DNA of 64,000 nt from Ptychodera flava. Lineage: Eukaryota > Hemichordata > Enteropneusta > Ptychoderidae. A model generated the notes under the pieces. The model did no database searches and was not told the origin of the DNA. It saw nothing but the letters and a program-made list of their open reading frames with translations. The position numbers were made by a program, and so were the translations under genes. The stretch covers positions 10,527,304 through 10,591,303 of the forward strand of contig NC_091932.1 in the NCBI RefSeq assembly GCF_041260155.1, read 5' to 3'. This document shows positions 57,610-64,000 of this stretch, piece after piece (position 1 is the first letter of the stretch; each line of letters opens with the position of its first letter).

Positions 57610-57890
57610 GATATTTTGTACTCATGCACATTAAAGCCCCCGTACCTCTTTGCATTTTCCATAATGTGAAGCCAGTCAGCGCAGCAGAGCTAAACGCACA
57701 CATTACAACCACTGTCCTACCAGGTACCCATCACACCTGGGTAGGGAGAAGCAATGAAGAATAGAGTGCCTTGCTCAAGGACACAACACCATAGCCATGC
57801 CGGGGCTCGAACTCACTTTCCTGTGATCGTGCGTCCACTGCTCTAGCCACTGGCCCATGATGCCTCTCATGGGCCATGAGAGGCATCGAA
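57610..57890 (-). mobile_element. tRNA-derived SINE, copy 2
   Basis: Duplicate of 7862-8112. Its head end forms a perfect 14-base-arm palindrome (GATGCCTCTCATGG, G, CCATGAGAGGCATC) at 57859-57887, which is imperfect in copy 1. Confidence 0.7.
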
Positions 57891-57997
57891 CATTATTGAA
57901 AATTGCCAAGATTTTGATGGTTTCAAGGATAGGAAAATAAATCATATATCCACCTGTCTCAGGTGAAATGAAGTCTTCGTCATTTTCATATCGTTTG

Positions 57998-58207
57998 AAG
58001 TAACAGGATTGGAACTAATGTGGGATAATTCATATTTTTCAAATTTCTCAAATGTGTTTGGTCCACTATAGCTGTATGTTGCAATATTACAAATTACTCA
58101 TAAAAACAAGTGTATTACTGAAAAAGAAAAGCAGATGAGCTTACATTTGAAGATTAAACCGACATTACTTCAACATCCAATTATCCCAAATTGGTTCCAA
58201 TCGTGTT
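57998..58207. mobile_element. MITE-like element, ACACRATTGG family, copy 2
   Basis: Duplicate of 8244-8452. The right end (CCAATCGTGT followed by TA) is intact here, and with TAA at the left it supports a TA/TAA target site. Confidence 0.75.
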
Positions 58208-58228
58208 AAGTGTTAATTTCCTGTTCGA

Positions 58229-58275
58229 TTAGAGTGTCCCATTGTACATCTATCATGTACAATGGGACACTATAC
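58229..58275. repeat. 47-bp hairpin element, copy 2
   Basis: Perfect 17-base arms (58233-58249 and 58255-58271) around CTATC. Confidence 0.8.
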
Positions 58276-59057
58276 GTCTTTGAGCTCTCGGTCTGTCTTT
58301 CAGCTAATACGTGAAATGTTTAGAGGCGTAAATATTCAATTAGCTCCCGCGTTGAAAAAACTTCGCTCTTTTCTGAAAAATGAAGTGACCCAATACGCCT
58401 TCTCTAACAAAGTACAACAAACATGTCGTCTGAATGTATAGAATGACAACACCTAAAAGAGTAATGGTTATTGCCATTAAACCTTTGTAGGACAGAACAT
58501 GCAGATATCACACACGGTATTGAGAGAATAAAGACGATTAATTTAACGAAAAGAGAAATAATAAGGAATCTGTAGTGTAATAAATCTGATATCAATCACT
58601 ACTTTTGTGAGAGAAGTAGCTAGATGGGAAGTGTTCTGGCTGAAGTGTGGAAAACACCTGTAAAATACATTCAGAAAATCTAATAACAAATCATTTTAAA
58701 AGGGATGGAACATGATCGTTTACGACAGTCGCTGATCGTCTATGTTTTTTCAGATTAAGGAACACTTGATGATGATGATGACTGTGATGATCACCATCAT
58801 ATCATGATCATGTGATGAAGATCATTATAATGATCATAAAGATGACGACGACGACAATGATGAAGATGACCAAGCAAGACAGAAGGAAAAAAGAAGAGAG
58901 CAGAAATGTGACAATGATTGAAAATCCCATAAAGAGTAAACACTCTTAAATTAAACAAGTCCCTAGGGAGATGGACAGGATAGTGTTTTCTTCTTGTAGG
59001 AAAGGAAGGGTCTACTTTATTGCAATTGTGGAATTGGAAAAAAAATTGTCGTATAAT

Positions 59058-59690
59058 CATAGGGAACCCGAAAATCTGGTTGTTGTTGTTGTTGTTGTTA
59101 TTGTTGTTATTGTTGTGCGTATGTTATTTATGTTTATTTGTCATGTTGTTGTTTTGTCATGTTGTTGTTATTGTTGTTGTTGAACAATAAAATTCAACAA
59201 AGATAACTGCTGTGTTATTGTGTTTCAAACGTAATATAGATGTCATAAGAAACAATACAAGGACACTTATTTGACCCGATGCAACTCTATGCCAACGTAC
59301 GTACACTCTCTTCATGAAGGTTGGGGACTCGATTCAGGGATCGAGTTTCTTCTGTTCTGTGAGAGGATTATGAAGGTGTCATAGCCCTTTGTTTTCCATT
59401 GAAATTGTAATCTAGTAAGTAAGTAAATAGTAAGTAAATTTCCTGGCAAGATAATCTGACGCCTGGACCATGCCTTTAAACGTTGGCATAGAGTTGCATC
59501 GGGTCAAATAATGGTAGTGTCCTTGTAGCGTTTCTTATGACATATACATTACGTTTGAAACAACAACAATACAACAGTTATGTTCGTTGAATTTTATTGG
59601 TCAACAACAACAACAACAACACGACTTATAAACATAAACAACAATGTAAACAACAACAACAACAACCAGGTTTCTGGGTTCCCTATGGTA
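59058..59690. repeat. TTG/CAA foldback element, copy 2
   Basis: Duplicate of 9345-10030 with shorter triplet tracts. Confidence 0.8.
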
Positions 59691-61732
59691 TCATTTATCG
59701 CTTGGCGTCTGGGTTTTTTTTAAATAAAAACCTTACGTTGCATGTTCCAACGTCTACTGTTTGTAAACCGGTTTTCGTTGTCGCAATATAAGATCTCATT
59801 TTCTACCTTTCTATGATGAACGCAGGAGTTTACTTGCTTGCCAAGACGATCAATCACTTCGCTATTGCCCGCGCCCACTATGAATATGATGGAGATAACT
59901 GAACTTAATTCCTTCAATTTGACAGTAAGCCTCATTAGTCCATAGACTTCGCGCAGTTCCACGGTACATGAACAATATTAGAGTTTGATTTAAAAAATAG
60001 TTACATAAGAAACAGGAGGGGCTAATTGCAGATTCATCAGTGAGACCCCCTCCTCTTCAAGCTAAAGCACAGTAAATAAAGGAAGCAGATTGGTGCGTTA
60101 CAGATCACACGTGCTCAGTACCTGCTAGGGCCCGCGCCCGGCTGTTCGCACCGACCGCAAACGTTTGACTCGGCGTAGATCAATATATGGTTATTTGTCA
60201 TTTGACACTGATTATATTTATGGCGTCCTTTATATAACTTGTTGTTTTGTCATATAATCGAAATGCTGAGGGTCTGCATACACCGTTTGAAATTTCAAAA
60301 ATCAGAATTGAGCAAGCGCCCGTACATCGTGAAAAGCCCCTCAACCACCTGTTGATGTTCCGTTGCCAGGACTTGGTGTACGTGTTTCAATGAACACCTT
60401 GTGGCTTGGGCTCCCTTATTATCCTCTATCTGTTAACGCACGTTCTCCCGGGTGATAAAAGGGCTCGAAAAAAAAACTATGCAATTGGTGGTGGTGTATG
60501 TGGGGGGCAGCACTCACGTCTAATTCGGGTACAGGTGTACTCTGGACAGCTCGATCGAATTACAGTTGGTTTTCTTTTTCAGAAAAATCAAGTGTCAAGA
60601 CTTTACGTTTCGGCCATGGTAAAATTTACGGTACACATGTGTAAACACATCGTATCGCAGTACCCGTACGTTAAGCTAAGACTGTAAAAAGTTTGTGGGG
60701 TTAGGCCTTGTCTCCACAACGGTTGTGGGGCCATAATGCTGGACTCGATAATCGGATACATTATCAGTAATAATCAGATGACGTCAAAAAATTCAGTGGT
60801 ATTGACAATGTTCATCGCTTACCAAATGAAATATTTGGCTGCACTTGAATATTTGTTGTCACCAAGCTTTTCGGACTCTCGAGTTAAAAACGTTCCTTGG
60901 CTGTGGAAATGCAGAATAACGCTTTTTTATCCATGGCTTGTTGCTCGTATTACTCTGACCACCCGCCACCGCTTCAAAATGAAAGACGACATTTCGAGTT
61001 GGTCACGTGACTGAGCAATTTCTACATGAATTGCGGCATGCGGTGTCCCTGGACTCGTACGAGTAGGGGGGAAGGGAAAATACCCTCTGACGTCACTTTT
61101 ATGGCTAGTAGACACTCGTAATTTATCTATGCTGTCGACATATGATATGTTATGCTATGCTGAATTGTGACACAAAATTAACAAATAGTGTCATAAATAT
61201 GGCTAGAAGTGTACACTAATGTCAGGGGGTTATATTTTACGGTCTATATACCAAAAGAAAAAGTTCGAGGGAAAGGCCCGGCCACGTGACCTCGAGGGGA
61301 GTGTCGTCTGCAACTTTGAAACGTCCGTCGTTGGCTGGTCCCCGCCTCAGTGACTAGCACAAAGACGTGTTGCTTGTCTGGTCACGTGAGACGCAGTGAT
61401 CAGCAAATGTCCGTCGGTGCATGCAGTGGTCATAGTGCGATGAGCAGGGGACGTTGAGAAAAGAAGCGAGAATAATTTTTTATTCCATCAGCGATAGAGC
61501 TTGAAGAGCAAAACAAGATTCAAGTAGCACCTAGGACGTCATTAGGTATGTTAACATTTTATTTCCCTTCCATGAATACGTAAAGGATTTGGAATTCTTT
61601 CGGTGCACACAGTTACCGTGTAACGATGAATGTATTGCTGTGCGTACATTAAAAATATCAAAATAACAACATACAAGGAGAAGCATGCACATGCGGCGTA
61701 TCATGAAGAACTTTTGGTCTTAGTTATTTGCA
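59691..61732. other. Non-coding stretch, copy 2
   Basis: Matches 10031-12107 with small indels. No convincing gene. Open frames near 60406 and 60736 are not conserved in frame between the copies. Confidence 0.6.
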
Positions 61733-61882
61733 GCTTCTGTCGCAGGGAGCTCTTCCTCCTTGTTTATTTGTGTCTGTGTTTGTTTGTTTGTTTGTGTGTA
61801 TGTGTTTGTGTTTGCTTAATTGTTATTTTTAATAAATAACAGCGACAAGCTGTTTTGTATATATTTGTCAATAAAGAGCAGT

Positions 61883-61937
<55 letters not shown>

Positions 61938-62287
61938 TTCGTTTATATCTACTTCCTATGGTTGGGGTTAGGATAAGGCTTGAGTTAGGGATAGGGTTAG
62001 GGTTAGGGTTAGACGTAGAGTTAGGGTTAGGGTTAGACGTAAGTCACTCCCTCTTAAGTCTGACCCAAACCCTAACCCTTCGTCTAACCCTAACCCTAAC
62101 CCTACGTCTAACCCTAACCTTAACCCTAACTTAAGCCCAAACCCTACCCTAACCTTAACCCTAACTTAAGCCCAAACCCTACCTTAACCCTAACCCTAAC
62201 TTAAGCCTAACCCTAACCCTAACCGTCGGAAAATACATATACACAAACAAACAAACAAACAAACAAACAAACAAACAAACAAACAAA

Positions 62288-62326
<39 letters not shown>

Positions 62327-62467
62327 ACTGCTCTTTATTGACACATATTAACAAAACAGCTTTTCGCTGTTATTTTATTAAAATAACAATAAACAAACAC
62401 AAACACTTACACACAAACAAACAGACACAAATAAACAAGGAGGAAGAGCTCCCTGTGCTTCTGTAAG
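61733..62467. repeat. Foldback element with inverted telomere-like repeats, copy 2
   Basis: Duplicate of 12108-12839. TTAGGG-type units lie at about 61963-62032 and CCCTAA-type units at about 62058-62225. Here the TTTA and AAAC/AAAT tracts are longer. Confidence 0.85.
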
Positions 62468-62673
62468 AATGGATCCAGGACACTTTGATGTAAATGTTAT
62501 TTCAAAATACGCTTATTTTACATTTATATTTTAGCAAACTAAAGCAATTCATCTGATTTCAATAATTTATACTACATATACACGTCTGTAAGTCACAGGA
62601 GTTGCTTTTGCTTTTATAAGTTCCGAGTCTTTGGTTTAAAGAAACATGCTCAAAGAACACATGATAAACAAAT

Positions 62674-62891
62674 ACACAATTGGGACTAATTTGGGGTAAT
62701 TGGATTTTCAATTTTTGCAAATTTCCCAAAAGTGTTGGGTACCATAATAAGTAGCTCAATGTTTCAATATCGCAAATAACTCATAAAAACAAGTGTGAAA
62801 TATAAAAAGAAAAGCAGATGAGCTTACATTTGTAGATTAAATCGACATTACTGCACTATCCAATTATCCCAAACTATAGTTCCAATTGTGT
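62674..62891. mobile_element. MITE-like element, ACACAATTGG subfamily, copy 2
   Basis: Duplicate of 13068-13279 with the same inverted ends. One base is lost at the left flank. Confidence 0.7.
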
Positions 62892-63184
62892 TAAATTGAT
62901 TTAGGGCAACAAGTTTTTAGAAGTGTGGCTCTAAGTGATTAAAAGTATAAGAGGTTTACATTTATGACTAGAACTGCTGGGGAAAAGATAACTCTATATT
63001 CATGGGATTCACTATGTAACAAAGTGATCTGGGAATGTTTTATCATATTCCTTCATCGGACGATTTCTTGATAACATGCAACTTGGCTATTAATACATGT
63101 AATATTAAAGTTTGATATTTCTGCAATACCTGCAGCCTTTGGACTGGCAATTCAATATGCGGCTTGTGTATTTGGCCCGCATAT

Positions 63185-63225
63185 GTTTCGCAGCTGTTGC
63201 CTTTTAAAGGCAACAGCTGCGAAAC
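63185..63225. repeat. Perfect 20-base-arm palindrome, new in copy 2
   Basis: GTTTCGCAGCTGTTGCCTTT, one T, then AAAGGCAACAGCTGCGAAAC. The right arm exists at 13565 and 15486, but the left arm is absent there. Confidence 0.9.
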
Positions 63226-63544
63226 TTATCATACAGCCCACGACAATAACTATTGCAGCTACATTTCAATACATGTCGCGCATAAGTAAGACAAATTTTC
63301 ATGACACAGACAACTATGCACCTGAAGAAGTTACGATAACCAATCTTTTACCTCTCCTCGCCACAGGTGTCTTACTGTTGCTTACCGTCGTTAGAGGGAC
63401 GCATTTGCCCTCGTAATTAAATAATAGCTTATCCAACTTAAATAATGTCGGCAAATTTTAAATAATGAAATCCTTGTTAAAGTAAACAATTAAATCTCAT
63501 TCGCAACTTTATACGTTTCGTATAACTAGTACAATTGTCAGCTA

Positions 63545-64000
63545 TTGGTAAAAGTTCTCCTCCCTCTGGGATGTACTACAACTGTCATTCAACTCTTGTT
63601 GTGTCAGTGTCAGAATTTTCTCTCACATTTGACCTATTTCTCATCTCAATCCTTTCCTTGCCGACTTCGCTCTCAACGTCGTAAACGGATGGCGAAACAT
63701 GAGACCAATTGGCACTGCCGCATCGGATGCAGGCGATTTACTGTCTGTTTTGCCATGGCCCGGAAAGCCCCATTCATGACGCTGTAGATAAGCACGTTTA
63801 AAATGCTGCTTGAAGCCCCGAGCCATACCATACTGAAAACTGTCCATGGAGTTGCGCCTCCATAGAACACCCTCATAGAGTTTATGGTGGTTATCACTGC
63901 GTACGGATACCAAGTCACTTTGAAACCTCCAAACACCACCAGAAACATTATGGCAGCTTTCATATTTCGCTAGTCTGACATCATGAGTCTATTGTGCTAT
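63545..64000 (-). pseudogene. GPCR paralogue, 3' part, disabled
   Basis: Counterpart of 16023-16925, running off the window. It keeps helix 6 (FGGFKVTWYPYAV), helix 7 (SSILNVLIY, completing the NxxxY pattern) and the start of the tail (SVMNGAFRAMAKQTV). Relative to copy 1 there is a TGG-to-TAG stop at 63970-63972 in the third intracellular loop, a one-base loss near 63990, a one-base gain near 63737 that shifts the tail, and a six-base loss near 63709. The visible part therefore looks like a pseudogene, although helix 7 is better preserved than in copy 1. The 5' half is not visible. Confidence 0.8.

Larger units (their letters stand above)
51171..64000. repeat. Copy 2 of the ~50-kb tandem segmental duplication (right edge outside window)
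   Basis: This is the direct-repeat partner of 1-16.4 kb, with the same order and orientation: LINE, GAIN/GPS gene 3' exons, 146-bp array, SINE, MITE, foldback elements, GPCR 3' end. It lacks the TTAA element and the 6735-7392 segment found in copy 1. It has about 215 bp at 57035-57250 that copy 1 lacks. The GPCR coding region runs off the window end. Confidence 0.9.

Noticed and set aside
60406-61014. Open frames of about 92 codons in the copy 2 non-coding block
   Set aside because: The frames are not kept in copy 1 at 10.8-11.4 kb.

Overview
This is an animal nuclear DNA window: AT-rich, intron-rich and crowded with transposable elements. Vertebrate-type TTAGGG arrays, a Gmr1-like retrotransposon (a group described from deuterostomes) and CR1/jockey-like LINEs suggest a marine invertebrate deuterostome such as a hemichordate or cephalochordate. 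I cannot name the species from sequence alone.

The window is two incomplete copies of a tandem duplication with a period of about 48-51 kb. Copy 1 fills 1 to about 16.4 kb and copy 2 fills about 51.17 kb to the end. Each copy holds, in order, a dead LINE, the last four exons of a GAIN/GPS-domain gene (+ strand), a 146-bp-periodic repeat array, a SINE, small DNA elements, two foldback elements (one with telomere-like repeats) and the 3' end of a rhodopsin-like GPCR gene (- strand). The unduplicated middle holds the rest of the first GPCR (to about 17 kb) and the first eleven coding exons of the second GAIN/GPS gene (20.7-48.5 kb).

The main finding is a 15-exon gene, 20737-54078. Its exon phases agree at all 14 junctions and give 797 residues: a short signal peptide, three related beta-rich repeats, a threonine-rich linker, and a polycystin-1-like GAIN domain with a canonical GPS (HLT). 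It stops 21 residues after the GPS cleavage point with no membrane segment, and an AATAAA lies just past the stop. It therefore looks like a secreted GAIN protein. The 3' ends of the two paralogues are identical over about 570 coding bases except for eight base differences packed into 78 bases. Seven of these change amino acids.

The GPCR is co-duplicated and lies head-to-head with the second GAIN gene (about 3.8 kb between starts) and tail-to-tail with the first. Both GPCR copies are damaged near the C-terminus, in different ways. Introns of the GAIN gene carry a fossil Gmr1-like LTR element (33.1-39.2 kb), LINE fragments (27.6-29.6 and 39.4-42.2 kb), several MITE-like elements and a 390-bp tetranucleotide array.
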